NCBI RefSeq assembly: GCF_002198715.1
Contig: NZ_MWLK01000031.1
Span: 44,700-108,699, forward strand
Direction: 5' to 3'
DNA length: 64,000 bases
Source: Rhodomicrobium sp. R_RK_3
Lineage (GTDB): Bacteria > Pseudomonadota > Alphaproteobacteria > Rhizobiales > Rhodomicrobiaceae
Shown in pieces: positions 46,323 to 54,456 of the stretch. Under the pieces are notes generated by a model. The model was not told the origin of the DNA. It ran no database searches and saw nothing but the letters and a program-made list of their open reading frames with translations. The position numbers were made by a program, and so were the translations under genes. Every line of letters begins with the position of its first letter. Position 1 is the stretch's first letter.

Positions 46323-46973
46323 CTATTTCCTGGCGTCCGTACCAGACGCCGCGACGTTCGGTCCCTCTCGCATGGGGACGAGTGAGTCCCAGTGGCGCGG
46401 GTCGGTTGCCGATTGCCGTTTTATGTATGTGTAGGGCGTGTTGCTCCATGCCAAGATGTCGGAATGTTTATTATCGAGAATAAGATCGCCTCGATGGGTT
46501 CGCACGGTCAGGACCGCGTGGCCCTCTCCGCTCTCGTCACGGACAACAGTGATCAACAAAGCGCCGGTCGGCCATCCGAGTTCCATCAACTTATGCCGTT
46601 TTAAAATGACGTAATCCTCGCAATCGCCGCGGCCGCTGGTCGGATAGGTCCAGTTTTCCAGCACCCCGTACTGCGCCTGATCGCTCATCGGCTTGATCTG
46701 ACGGTTGACCTCGCGGTTGACGGTCTGCAATTCGGTCCAGCGGCTGGTGGTGAGCAGCACTTCGCGGCTGTCGTCATCGCCCGGACTGCAATCCTCGGCG
46801 TGGTAATAGCAGAATTTGACATGTCCGATCGGCGCCTCGGTGGCGCCGTAGACCGGCGTTTGCTGCGTTTCGTCATTCGGAGAAGTTCTGACGCTGATGC
46901 TGCGCGCATTGGCGCCCTCGGAGACCCCGTAAGCCGCTGCGCCAATCAGAATTGCCAAGGACCAAAACTTCAT
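46323..46973 (-). CDS. BTLCP family transglutaminase-like cysteine peptidase
   Basis: 216 aa, exported (MKFWSLAILIGAAAYGVSEGANA). Triad Cys118 in SGRGDCEDYVILKRHKLMELGW, His152 in GEGHAVLTVRT and Asp167 in DLILDNK. The WTYPTSGRGDCEDY and HSDILAW stretches are diagnostic of bacterial transglutaminase-like cysteine proteinases (LapG relatives, DUF920). LapG cleaves surface adhesins; no LapA/LapD homologue is in this window. GAGGAGAGG lies 5 nt before the ATG. AT-rich DNA follows upstream. Confidence 0.87.
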   Translation of the reverse strand: MKFWSLAILIGAAAYGVSEGANARSISVRTSPNDETQQTPVYGATEAPIGHVKFCYYHAEDCSPGDDDSREVLLTTSRWTELQTVNREVNRQIKPMSDQAQYGVLENWTYPTSGRGDCEDYVILKRHKLMELGWPTGALLITVVRDESGEGHAVLTVRTHRGDLILDNKHSDILAWSNTPYTYIKRQSATDPRHWDSLVPMREGPNVAASGTDARK

Positions 46974-47660
46974 CGACCTCTCCTCGTGCTCCGAGCAGAT
47001 AATGGCAAAAGAGTTTTGACAGTCCTGTAAGTGAGGAAGTTCGTTTCGATTCTTATTTTAACTAGATTCCGGAACAAGAAATTCACAGTCAATGCCCCTA
47101 ATTTGCCGAGAAACGACCGCAAATTTATTTGACTAAAATTTTACAATCATTAGTTGTCTTAGGAAATCCATACTATTACCTATATGAAGATTTGGACGGA
47201 GGCTGACGAATTGCTGGGCGGGCGCCGCAGGACGCTTGTCAGCGGCCCTATCGGGCCAGCGGATTCTGTTGCAGTTCTCGCGGGATGTGCGGCCGAGCGC
47301 AGATGGGCGCGCTCGCTGGGCCGGCAGGCAGCGCTCGGAGCGCGCCAGGAACTCTGCACTCTTACTGAACATTGTGACCCTACGCGTAAGCGATTTAGAA
47401 ACGCAATCGTGGGTTGATATTGGGCGAAGCCGCCAATCAGATCAATCGTAGATTGTATAATCTTAGCGATGCACGCTCGTTTTCCACTACTTGCGGCGCT
47501 GTCCCCAGAATCCCGGAACAGGTCAGCGCAAAGCGAAGGCCGTCGGCCTTGTTTGCAGCGTCAACGTGCCGCATCATGGTGGATTACCGAGCGGGCCACG
47601 CGGGCTCGAACGTAGGTCGATGGGTTGCCCCCATGAAGGGCGTGCCCGAGGAGGAAAGCC
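46974..47660. other. 687-bp gap, partly AT-rich
   Basis: Contains the BTLCP promoter region and, from about 47040 to 47190, the most AT-rich DNA of the neighbourhood. TATAAT occurs at 47456-47461 without a convincing -35 partner. Short frames at 47184-47451 lack a ribosome site and look unlike proteins. GAGGAGGAAAG at the right end is the CBS-protein ribosome site. I see no gene. Confidence 0.5.
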
Positions 47661-48092
47661 ATGAATGTCGCGATGATTTTGAAGGATAAGGGCCGCGAGG
47701 TCGCCACGGTCGCACCGTCCACCAGCGTCAAGGAGGTGATCGGCCTGCTCGCCGCCAAAAAGATCGGCGCGGCCGTCATCTGCGACGGCGACAAGCGGGT
47801 GCGCGGCATCATCTCGGAGCGCGACATCGTGCGCATCCTGGCCGCGCATGGGCCGGAGGTGCTGTCCGAACCCGTCAGCGACTACATGACCAAGGAAGTG
47901 ATGACCTGCGCCGATCGCGACACGGTCGCCTGGCTGATGGAGGAAATGACCTCGCGCCGCTTCCGGCACATGCCCGTGGTCGACGCCGGCCGGCTGACCG
48001 GCATCGTCTCCATCGGCGATGTGGTGAAGCAGCGCATCGCGCTGGCCGAATTGGAAGCCGCCTCGATGCGGGATTACATCAAGACGGGCTGA
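47661..48092 (+). CDS. CBS-pair domain protein
   Basis: 143 aa, essentially two CBS motifs (residues about 8-63 and 77-132): EVATVAPSTSVKEVIGLLAAKKIGAAVICD...IISERDIVRIL, and SDYMTKEVMTCADRDTVAWLMEEMTSRRFRHMPVVDAGRLTGIVSIGDVVKQRI. Binds adenosyl nucleotides to sense energy state and regulates partners; stand-alone versions are common in alphaproteobacteria. AGGAGGAAAGCC just before ATG 47661. No obvious operon partner. Confidence 0.92.
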   Translation: MNVAMILKDKGREVATVAPSTSVKEVIGLLAAKKIGAAVICDGDKRVRGIISERDIVRILAAHGPEVLSEPVSDYMTKEVMTCADRDTVAWLMEEMTSRRFRHMPVVDAGRLTGIVSIGDVVKQRIALAELEAASMRDYIKTG

Positions 48093-48426
48093 TCCGAAGG
48101 GCGCCCGCCCGGTTCCGCCGGGCGCGCCGGCCCGTCAAAGCCGATTTCCCGATGAGACTGCGCCACCCCGCGCCCATGCGGCATCCGCCCGGTGCTGCCC
48201 CTGCCCTTTCGCGCAAGCTCGCTCCACCCCCTTTCGGCGCGAGCAACCCCAGCGCCCCAAAACCGTCCCGTTCCAGTTCATCATCCGTACAGGCTGAAAA
48301 CCTTAAAATTGCAGGTTTTCAGCACTGTAGCCACGCGCCGGACGGCTGAACCCGCCGGCAGGCAAGACCCGCGCGACGGCAGGCGGCATGTTTTTCCAAG
48401 CCGCGCCGCGCCGAGACTGGTAGTAA
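48093..48426 (+). promoter_or_regulatory. 334-bp region upstream of the two-component operon
   Basis: Contains CGCCCGG-TTCCG-CCGGGCG (about 48107-48125, downstream of the CBS gene, no T-run) and a perfect 10-bp inverted repeat at 48293-48323. No gene seen. Confidence 0.5.
48293..48323. promoter_or_regulatory. 10-bp inverted repeat, candidate operator
   Basis: GCTGAAAACC-N11-GGTTTTCAGC, perfect, about 104 bp before the response-regulator start. The spacer is AT-rich (TTAAAATTGCA). Symmetry and position fit an autoregulatory or repressor site; without a T-run it is not a good terminator. Confidence 0.55.
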
Positions 48427-49152
48427 ATGATGATGGACCAGATGTCCCATATTCTTATCGTCGACGATCACCGCGAGATCCGCGACCTGTTGGCGAAATT
48501 CCTCAGAAAGCATTCCATGCGCGTCTCCACCGCGCCCGACGCCGCCGAGGCCAAGAAGCTTCTGAAGACCAGCGCCATCGACCTGATCGTGCTCGACATC
48601 ATGATGCCCGGCGAGGATGGGCTGACCTTCGCCCGCCATGTGCGCGAGACCGACGATACGCCGATCATTCTCTTAACCGCCATGATCGAGGATACGGACA
48701 GGATCATCGGGCTGGAGCTGGGCGCGGATGATTATGTCAGCAAGCCGTTCAACCCGCGCGAGCTGGTCGCCCGCATCAAGGCGGTGCTGCGGCGGGCGCA
48801 GAGCATCCCGGTCTCGCGCGAGCCCCAGCTCAATTCGCGACTCCGCTTCGGCCAATGGACCTTTCTGCCCGACCGCCGCGAGATCGTCAGCGAGGACGAG
48901 GTGACGACGCCGCTCTCCCATGGCGAATGCCTGCTGCTTTCGGTGTTCCTGCAGCGGCCGAACATGGTGCTCAACCGCGACCAGCTTCTCGACCTCACCA
49001 AGGGCCGCATGGCCAATCTGTTCGACCGCAGCATCGACAATCAGGTGAGCCGCCTGCGCCGCAAGATCGAGGACGACCCGAAAACGCCCAAGCTGATCCA
49101 GACGGTCTGGGGCGGCGGCTATAAATTCGCCGGGACGGTCGAGCCGCTATGA
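48427..49152 (+). CDS. OmpR-family response regulator
   Basis: 241 aa. Receiver domain with acidic pair VDDH, phospho-acceptor Asp57 (LIVLDIMMPGEDG), Thr84 and Lys106 (DDYVSKPFNPRELVARI). C-terminal winged helix: EVTTPLSHGECLLLSVFLQRPNMVLNRDQLLDLTKGR, DRSIDNQVSRLRRKIEDDPKTPKLIQTVWGGGYKF. Partner of the sensor kinase, with which it overlaps by ATGA. The start could also be ATG 48442 (MSHIL). Class members bind direct repeats with 11-bp period. Confidence 0.95.
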   Translation: MMMDQMSHILIVDDHREIRDLLAKFLRKHSMRVSTAPDAAEAKKLLKTSAIDLIVLDIMMPGEDGLTFARHVRETDDTPIILLTAMIEDTDRIIGLELGADDYVSKPFNPRELVARIKAVLRRAQSIPVSREPQLNSRLRFGQWTFLPDRREIVSEDEVTTPLSHGECLLLSVFLQRPNMVLNRDQLLDLTKGRMANLFDRSIDNQVSRLRRKIEDDPKTPKLIQTVWGGGYKFAGTVEPL

Positions 49153-50516
49153 AGCGCTTCCTCCCCCGCACCGTCGCCGGGCAGTTGATCGCGGTCGGCA
49201 TGCTGGCGCTGGTGGTGTCGCAGATCGCGCTGATGACGATCATGCTCGACGAGCGCCAGAGCGCCATGCGGCGCTGGTGGGCCAATTACATGCTCTCCCG
49301 CATCGCCTCGGTGGTCGAGTTGCTCGACCAGGCCCCCGAGACCATGCAGAACCAGGTCATCAACGCCTTCGACTCGCGCCGCCTGACCTTCGACATCTCC
49401 GCCGAGGCGCCCAACCCGCAGCCGGTGATGGACGAGAACTCCATCTATCTGCGCGAATTGCGCGGCATGATCCCGAAGGACCCGGCCAAGATCATCGTCG
49501 ATGTCGGCGAGGCGCCGAGCTGGATGCAGCTCATGGAGCACTGGCTGGCGAGCTGGCGCAACATGCCGATGCCCGAATTCGACCCCTGGCTCGAGGCGTC
49601 GGTGCAGCTCAATAACGGCAAATGGCTCAATCTGGAGGTCTCGCACAGCCTCGACCCGCCGCCGCTGGCGCTGATCGTGATCCCGGTGATGACCATGCTG
49701 GTCGTGTTCGGCTCGACGCTGGTCATCATCATCCGCCATATCACCCGTCCCATGAAGGGCCTCGCCCAGGCCGCCGAAGCGCTCGGGCGCGGCGAGGACG
49801 TGCCGCCGGTGGCCCCGGCCGGCCCGGCGGAGATCCGGCAGGCCATCGAAGCCTTCAACGACATGCGCGAGCGGCTGTCGCGCTTCGTGCTGGACCGCAC
49901 CAAGATGCTCGCCGCCGTCGGCCACGATCTGCGCACGCCGATCACCTCCATGCGCCTGCGCGCCGAGTTCATCGAGGACGAGGAGGTGCGCGGCCGGATG
50001 CTTTCCTCGCTCGACGAGATGCAGCACATGGCCGAGGCCGCGCTCGCCTTCGCCCGCGAGGAGGCAAGCCTGGAGCCGACCCGCATCGTCGATCTCAACG
50101 CGCTGCTGCTGGCCGTCTGCACCGACCAGTCCGACATGGAGCGCAACGTCGTCTACAAGGACAATGGCCGCATGCTCTATCGCTGCCGGCCGCAGAGCCT
50201 GAAACGGGCGGTGCGGAACCTGGTGGAGAACGCCGTGGTGCACGGCAATTGCGCCCGCGTGCATCTCAACGGGCCGCAGCGCGAGGTCTGGATCACGGTG
50301 GAGGATGACGGGCCGGGCATTTCCGAGAAGGACATTCAGCGGGTGTTCTCGCCTTTCGTGCGGCTCGACCAGTCGCGCGGCCAGGAGACCGGCGGCATCG
50401 GGCTGGGGCTGGCGATCGCCCGCTCGATCGTGCGCGGCCATGGCGGCGACATCGCCATCAAGAACCGCCCCGAAGGCGGCCTCAGCGCCACCATCCAATT
50501 GCCGATGAACGGCTGA
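49149..50516 (+). CDS. EnvZ-like membrane sensor histidine kinase
   Basis: 455 aa. TM1 about 9-33, a periplasmic domain of about 135 residues containing paired aromatic WMQLMEHWLASW, TM2 about 172-196, HAMP (RPMKGLAQAAEALGRGED), H-box with His259 (VGHDLRTPITSMRLRAEF), then N-box NLVENAVVHG, EDDGPGI and GIGLGLAIARSIVRGHGG. Phosphorylates the response regulator with which it is translationally coupled. The signal is unknown. Followed by a cluster of intergenic repeats. Confidence 0.95.
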   Translation: MKRFLPRTVAGQLIAVGMLALVVSQIALMTIMLDERQSAMRRWWANYMLSRIASVVELLDQAPETMQNQVINAFDSRRLTFDISAEAPNPQPVMDENSIYLRELRGMIPKDPAKIIVDVGEAPSWMQLMEHWLASWRNMPMPEFDPWLEASVQLNNGKWLNLEVSHSLDPPPLALIVIPVMTMLVVFGSTLVIIIRHITRPMKGLAQAAEALGRGEDVPPVAPAGPAEIRQAIEAFNDMRERLSRFVLDRTKMLAAVGHDLRTPITSMRLRAEFIEDEEVRGRMLSSLDEMQHMAEAALAFAREEASLEPTRIVDLNALLLAVCTDQSDMERNVVYKDNGRMLYRCRPQSLKRAVRNLVENAVVHGNCARVHLNGPQREVWITVEDDGPGISEKDIQRVFSPFVRLDQSRGQETGGIGLGLAIARSIVRGHGGDIAIKNRPEGGLSATIQLPMNG

Positions 50517-50529
50517 GCGGTCTCCACTC

Positions 50530-50641
50530 GTCGTCCCGGACGCCGCGTAGCGGCGAGCCGGGACCCAATCATCTCTCCGCGAACGCTGCGGCAAGCGGCG
50601 AGGCGAGTGGGCCCCGGCTCTGACGGCCGGGGCGACGGAAT
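50530..50641. repeat. Two intergenic palindromes, type B
   Basis: CCCGGACGCCGCG with its inverse (50530-50573) matches the copy at 5244-5290. TGGGCCCCGGCTCTGACGG and its partner (50608-50641) match the copy at 1-33. Together they form a compound element after the sensor kinase. Confidence 0.75.
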
Positions 50642-50670
50642 GTTGGGTTAGAGGCCGCCTCCCCACCACT

Positions 50671-50778
50671 TGTCATCCCCGCGAAAGCGGGAATTCAGTA
50701 AAGGACAAACGCAATTGTTGGGCTCCGGTCGCGACAGATGCTGCGGCGTACCGGATGCCGGCTCTCGCGGGGATGACA
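50671..50778. repeat. 108-bp palindrome-ended intergenic element, type C
   Basis: Perfect 13-bp terminal inverted repeats TGTCATCCCCGCG (50671-50683) and CGCGGGGATGACA (50766-50778), with internal hairpins CCCGC-GAAA-GCGGG and CCGG-ATG-CCGG. A shorter relative lies at 55417-55500. No coding capacity, so it resembles a REP/MITE-type element. Confidence 0.75.
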
Positions 50779-50803
50779 AAAATGGGTGCGCCAATATCGG
50801 CGC

Positions 50804-51721
50804 TCAATAGCCCAGCGCGTTCGAGGTCTGCTCGATTTCCTCGAGCTGGCGCATGGTCGCCTCATAGCCCTCGGCGATGGCGATCTTGGACTTGTGAAAA
50901 TCGAACAGCCCCATGCCGCCGAGGCGGGGGGCGATGATGATGTCGGGCGGATCGCCGGCGAGGCGGGCGCGGGCGATGCGGTCCTGGGTGACGTTGAAGG
51001 CTTCCAGCAGAACCCGCGAAATGCCAGGCGCGCTGTTGCCATTGCCCTTGTTGAAGATGTTGCGCAGCATCGGGATGCGCCGCTTCTTCACCGGCCGCGC
51101 GGGCACGGGCTCCGGCGCCACCGTTTCGAGCGAGGTCGCCTGCATCGGCGTCAGCGCGGTGCGCGAGACGCCGCCATGATGCAGGTTGACGGCGATGACG
51201 AAATTGGCCCCCATCGCCCGGCAGACCGCGACGGGCACCGGGTTGACGAAGGCCCCGTCCATCAGCCAGCGGCCATTGATCTGGATCGGCCGGAAAATGC
51301 CCGGCAGCGCGTAGGAGGCGCGGATCGCGGCGACCAGCGGCCCCTTGGTGAGCCAGATTTCGCGCCCCGAGCCGATCTCGGTGGCAACGGCGACGAAAGT
51401 GTTGGTCAAATCCTCGATCTGCATGCCGGCCAGCTCGGTGTCGAGCGTGCGGCTGAGCCGCGTGCCGGACATCAGCCCGCCGCCGGTGATGTCGAGGTCG
51501 AGGAAGCGCAGCACGCCGCGCGGGGTGAGCTGCGAAACGAAATCCTCCAGGTGATCGAGCTTTCCGGCCGCGTGGCAGCCGCCGACCACGGCGCCGATCG
51601 AGGTGCCCGCGATCACGGTGGGTTTCAGCCCGCTTTGCAGAAGCGCCTTCAGGACCCCGATATGCGCCCAGCCGCGCGCCGCACCGCCGCCAAGCGCTAT
51701 GCCGATCTTATTCCGCTCCAT
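50804..51721 (-). CDS. Patatin-like phospholipase family protein
   Basis: 305 aa. Oxyanion loop LGGGAARGWAHIGVLKAL, nucleophile Ser41 in AGTSIGAVVGG, catalytic Asp155 in LMDGAFVNPVP: the Ser-Asp dyad of patatins (RssA-like group). Acts as lipid acyl hydrolase or thioesterase; cytosolic, no signal peptide. Start ATG 51721 puts the oxyanion loop at residues 10-17; the frame is open to 51853. It is divergent from the zf-CHCC gene with 145 bp between starts. Confidence 0.9.
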   Translation of the reverse strand: MERNKIGIALGGGAARGWAHIGVLKALLQSGLKPTVIAGTSIGAVVGGCHAAGKLDHLEDFVSQLTPRGVLRFLDLDITGGGLMSGTRLSRTLDTELAGMQIEDLTNTFVAVATEIGSGREIWLTKGPLVAAIRASYALPGIFRPIQINGRWLMDGAFVNPVPVAVCRAMGANFVIAVNLHHGGVSRTALTPMQATSLETVAPEPVPARPVKKRRIPMLRNIFNKGNGNSAPGISRVLLEAFNVTQDRIARARLAGDPPDIIIAPRLGGMGLFDFHKSKIAIAEGYEATMRQLEEIEQTSNALGY

Positions 51722-51866
51722 CGCCCGTTCCGTTCTGGGCCTTAACCCGCCCGCGCAAGAGCATATAGGAGTTGCGCGATTCCGCACGAAGAGAAAGCGG
51801 TTGCGGATAACGGCCCAATCCGGCAGCATCCGGCCGGCAAATTCGCAAAACACGGGATTTCGAGCG

Positions 51867-52121
51867 ATGGCGACTTACGGTCCGCCCCATTTCACCAATG
51901 ATATCGGTGTGGAGAAGATTCATATCGGCGTCAAAGAATTCCAATGTATGGGCGCGAGGCCGCCGATGGATCACCCGCATATCTATCTGGATATGGGCTC
52001 CGATGACCAGATCGTCTGCCCCTATTGCTCCACGCTTTACACCTATGATCCCAACCTTGGGCCGGATCAGTCCGATCCGCCATATTGTCTCTATCACGAT
52101 GATAATCGTAAGACAGCCTGA
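51867..52121 (+). CDS. zf-CHCC zinc-finger protein (NDUFS6-like)
   Basis: 84 aa. Zinc ligands Cys27 (EFQCMG), His36/His38 (MDHPHIY), Cys51 and Cys54 (IVCPYCSTLYTYDP) in the order of the CHCC domain shared with mitochondrial complex I subunit NDUFS6. In alphaproteobacteria this small protein is associated with complex I, though it is encoded away from the nuo operon. It is 17 bp upstream of an FAD monooxygenase on the same strand. Confidence 0.9.
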   Translation: MATYGPPHFTNDIGVEKIHIGVKEFQCMGARPPMDHPHIYLDMGSDDQIVCPYCSTLYTYDPNLGPDQSDPPYCLYHDDNRKTA

Positions 52122-52138
52122 CCGGCAGGTCTGAGCAA

Positions 52139-53320
52139 ATGAGCACTGCCGGGGCGCGGCCGGTGCTGATCGCGGGCGGCGGCATCGGCGGGCTGTCGGC
52201 GGCGCTGGCTCTCGCGGCGCGCGGCGTCGGCGTGCATGTGCTGGAGGCGGAGCGCGAATTCAGCGAGAGCGGCGCGGGCATCCAGATCGGGCCGAATGGC
52301 AGCCGGATATTGATCGGCCTCGGCCTTGGCGACGCGCTCGAGGCCGGGGCGGTCCGGCCCGAGGCGGTGATCCTGCGGGACGGCCTTTCCGGCCGGAGGC
52401 TGGCGTCGGTGCCGCTCGGGCGTGAGGCCCTGGCGCGCTACGGCGCGCCCTATTACGTCGCCGAGCGCCGCGTGCTGCACCGTATGCTGCTCGACGCGGC
52501 ATCGCGAAGCCCGCAGATCCAGCTTTCGACCGGGATACGGCTGACTGCCTGCCGCGAACAAGGCCGGGGCATCGCCGCTGGCTCCGACGATGGGCGAGAG
52601 ATCGAAGGCCGGGCGCTGGTCGCCGCTGATGGGGTGCATTCGCGCTTGCGCTCGATCCTGTTCGGGCGGGCGCCGGTGTTTTCCGGCCGCAACGCCTGGC
52701 GCGCGACGGCGGCTGACGCAAAGAGCCTCGCGGCGAGCGGCGATGCCGTCAATCTCTGGCTCGGGCCGGACGCGCATATGCTGCATTACCGCTGCGGTCC
52801 GGGCGGACCCGTCAACGCGGTGGCGATCGTCGGCGGCGAGGCGGCGTCGCCGGGCTGGGGAACGCGCGGCGATACTGGAGAACTGGCGCGCCATTTCTCA
52901 GGCTGGGCGGACGAGCCGCTGCGCATCCTCGCCGGCTTCAAGGATTGGATGCGCTGGCCGCTGCTTGAGCTCGCGCCGATGCGGCGCTGGAGCCGTGGCG
53001 CGGCGACGCTGATGGGCGACGCGGCGCATGTCCTGATGCCGTTCCTGGCATCTGGCGCGGTGATGGCGCTCGAGGACGCGGCAACCCTCGCCGCCGAGAT
53101 GGCGCGGACGCCCGACGACCCCGCCGAGGCGTTCCGGGCCTATGAACAACGCCGGATGGCCCGCGTCGGACGGGTGCGGCGAGCGTCGGCGAGGATGGGC
53201 GAGATCTATCACATGAGCGGCGCGATGCGTCTGGCGCGCAATCTGACGCTGGGCGCGGCGCCTGAGCGGCTGCTCAGCGCGCGCAACGATTGGCTTTACG
53301 GGTACCGGGTCGAGGGTTAG
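52139..53320 (+). CDS. FAD-dependent monooxygenase (salicylate hydroxylase-like)
   Basis: 393 aa. N-terminal RPVLIAGGGIGGLSAALALAARGVGVHVLEAE (GxGxxG), FSESGAGIQIGPNG, DG motif ALVAADGVHSRLR and GD motif LMGDAAHVLMPFLASGAVMALEDAATLAAEM. Class A flavin hydroxylase for small aromatics, NAD(P)H-dependent. The substrate is unassigned; adjacency to a respiratory-chain zinc protein leaves a quinone-related role possible but unproven. Base composition is like its neighbours. Confidence 0.88.
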   Translation: MSTAGARPVLIAGGGIGGLSAALALAARGVGVHVLEAEREFSESGAGIQIGPNGSRILIGLGLGDALEAGAVRPEAVILRDGLSGRRLASVPLGREALARYGAPYYVAERRVLHRMLLDAASRSPQIQLSTGIRLTACREQGRGIAAGSDDGREIEGRALVAADGVHSRLRSILFGRAPVFSGRNAWRATAADAKSLAASGDAVNLWLGPDAHMLHYRCGPGGPVNAVAIVGGEAASPGWGTRGDTGELARHFSGWADEPLRILAGFKDWMRWPLLELAPMRRWSRGAATLMGDAAHVLMPFLASGAVMALEDAATLAAEMARTPDDPAEAFRAYEQRRMARVGRVRRASARMGEIYHMSGAMRLARNLTLGAAPERLLSARNDWLYGYRVEG

Positions 53321-53367
53321 GCGCTGAGCGCTTGGCTCACTCCTCACCCGGTCGCCTCACGGCGCCC

Positions 53368-53462
53368 GCCCTCTCCCGTAAGACGAGAGGGCCAGGCGGC
53401 GCAAGCGGTTGAAGCGGTCGCCCTCTCCAGTCTCAGCACAGCCTCTCCCCTTGTGGGAGAGG
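53368..53462. repeat. Two type-A intergenic hairpins
   Basis: GCCCTCT/AGAGGGC at 53368-53392 and CCTCTCCC/GGGAGAGG at 53442-53462, relatives of the hairpin at 158-178. They occupy the 200-bp gap between convergent genes. Confidence 0.65.
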
Positions 53463-53521
53463 GCGGCGAATGGCGGAGCCATTGGCGCGTGAGGGAGGCC
53501 GCTGGCTCAGTCCTTCGACGC

Positions 53522-54184
53522 TCAGCTCGGCGGCTGGTTGTTGGCGGCGGCGAAGGCCGGGCTTTCCGGCATGACTTCCTGCGAGCGCGACAGCATGTCG
53601 GCGACCGGCTCTGGCTGCAGCAGCGCGTTCTGCGGATAGCCCTTGCCGCTGAAGCCGAGGCGCACGGTGCGCAAGGGCGCGTTGCCGCCGCCGGTCTTCA
53701 CCATCAGGTCGCGCCAGCCGAAGCTCGATTCCGGCCCGACCATCACGCCCGGCCGCACATTGACCATATGCGACACCACCCGGTAGCCGACGCTTTCCTG
53801 CTGGAACACCACAAGCGAGCAGCCGGTCTTCTGGCACCAGTCATTGCCCGAGAACAGCACAATCGCCTCGGGGCGGCCGTCGCCGTTCAGATCGACGCCG
53901 GCGAAATCATACTGGCCTGGATCGCGCTTCTTGGTGATGCCGTAAAGCTCGACCGCCCGGCGCAGCTCCGGCTCGTTGACCTTGCCGGCGAGCGCGCCCC
54001 CGCCGCCCGGCGAGGCGTCCGCCTTCGGCGTCAGCGCGATCGGCGCGTCCGAGGTCAGGCCGGCCGGCGCGCTCGAGCCGCCGCCGCATCCGGCCAGACC
54101 GGTGACGGCGAGCACGGCCAGAAGCGCTGGAAGATTGTTCACTCGGACACGCGGTTTCGCGGCGGCGGAAGCGATCAGAGCCAT
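53522..54184 (-). CDS. Lipoprotein with EF-hand-like DxNxDG motif
   Basis: 220 aa. Lipobox LAVTGLAGC followed by GGGS, so outer- or inner-membrane lipoprotein. After a low-complexity linker comes AVELYGITKKRDPGQYDFAGVDLNGDGRPEAIVLFSGNDWCQKTGCSLVVFQQE; DLNGDGRPE is a calcium-binding VCBS/FG-GAP-type loop and the two Cys flank a short loop. No enzyme motif is seen. Start ATG 54184 gives a normal lipoprotein signal; the frame is open upstream to 54391. Confidence 0.7.
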   Translation of the reverse strand: MALIASAAAKPRVRVNNLPALLAVLAVTGLAGCGGGSSAPAGLTSDAPIALTPKADASPGGGGALAGKVNEPELRRAVELYGITKKRDPGQYDFAGVDLNGDGRPEAIVLFSGNDWCQKTGCSLVVFQQESVGYRVVSHMVNVRPGVMVGPESSFGWRDLMVKTGGGNAPLRTVRLGFSGKGYPQNALLQPEPVADMLSRSQEVMPESPAFAAANNQPPS

Positions 54185-54414
54185 CGGGCCATCCAGATTT
54201 TGGGGGCGATCCGCAGAGCTTGCGGCACCCGATCCATCAAATACCCAGCAACTGGGCGGTCTCGTGGCATGTTGATACCACATGAGTCGAATATCTCGCA
54301 GCCGCGACCGTCTGGCCACGGCACGAATCCACGCCGGATTGCTTTCAGCCGCCAGCCCCGCGCATGCATAACTGCCATGCGGCCCGCACATACGCCTTCG
54401 CCGCCAGCCGGTCT

Positions 54415-54426
54415 AAGTCTAGACTT
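54415..54426. promoter_or_regulatory. 12-bp palindrome before EamA gene
   Basis: AAGTCTAGACTT, perfect, 31 bp before the EamA start in the gap shared with the divergent lipoprotein gene. A possible regulator site. Confidence 0.4.
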
Positions 54427-54456
54427 GGGCAAAAGCATGGGTTGGGGAAACGTTCG

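Noticed and set aside
47184-47451. Short frames in the 46.97-47.66 kb gap
   Set aside because: No ribosome site, no hydrophobic or domain pattern, and Arg-rich composition typical of chance frames.
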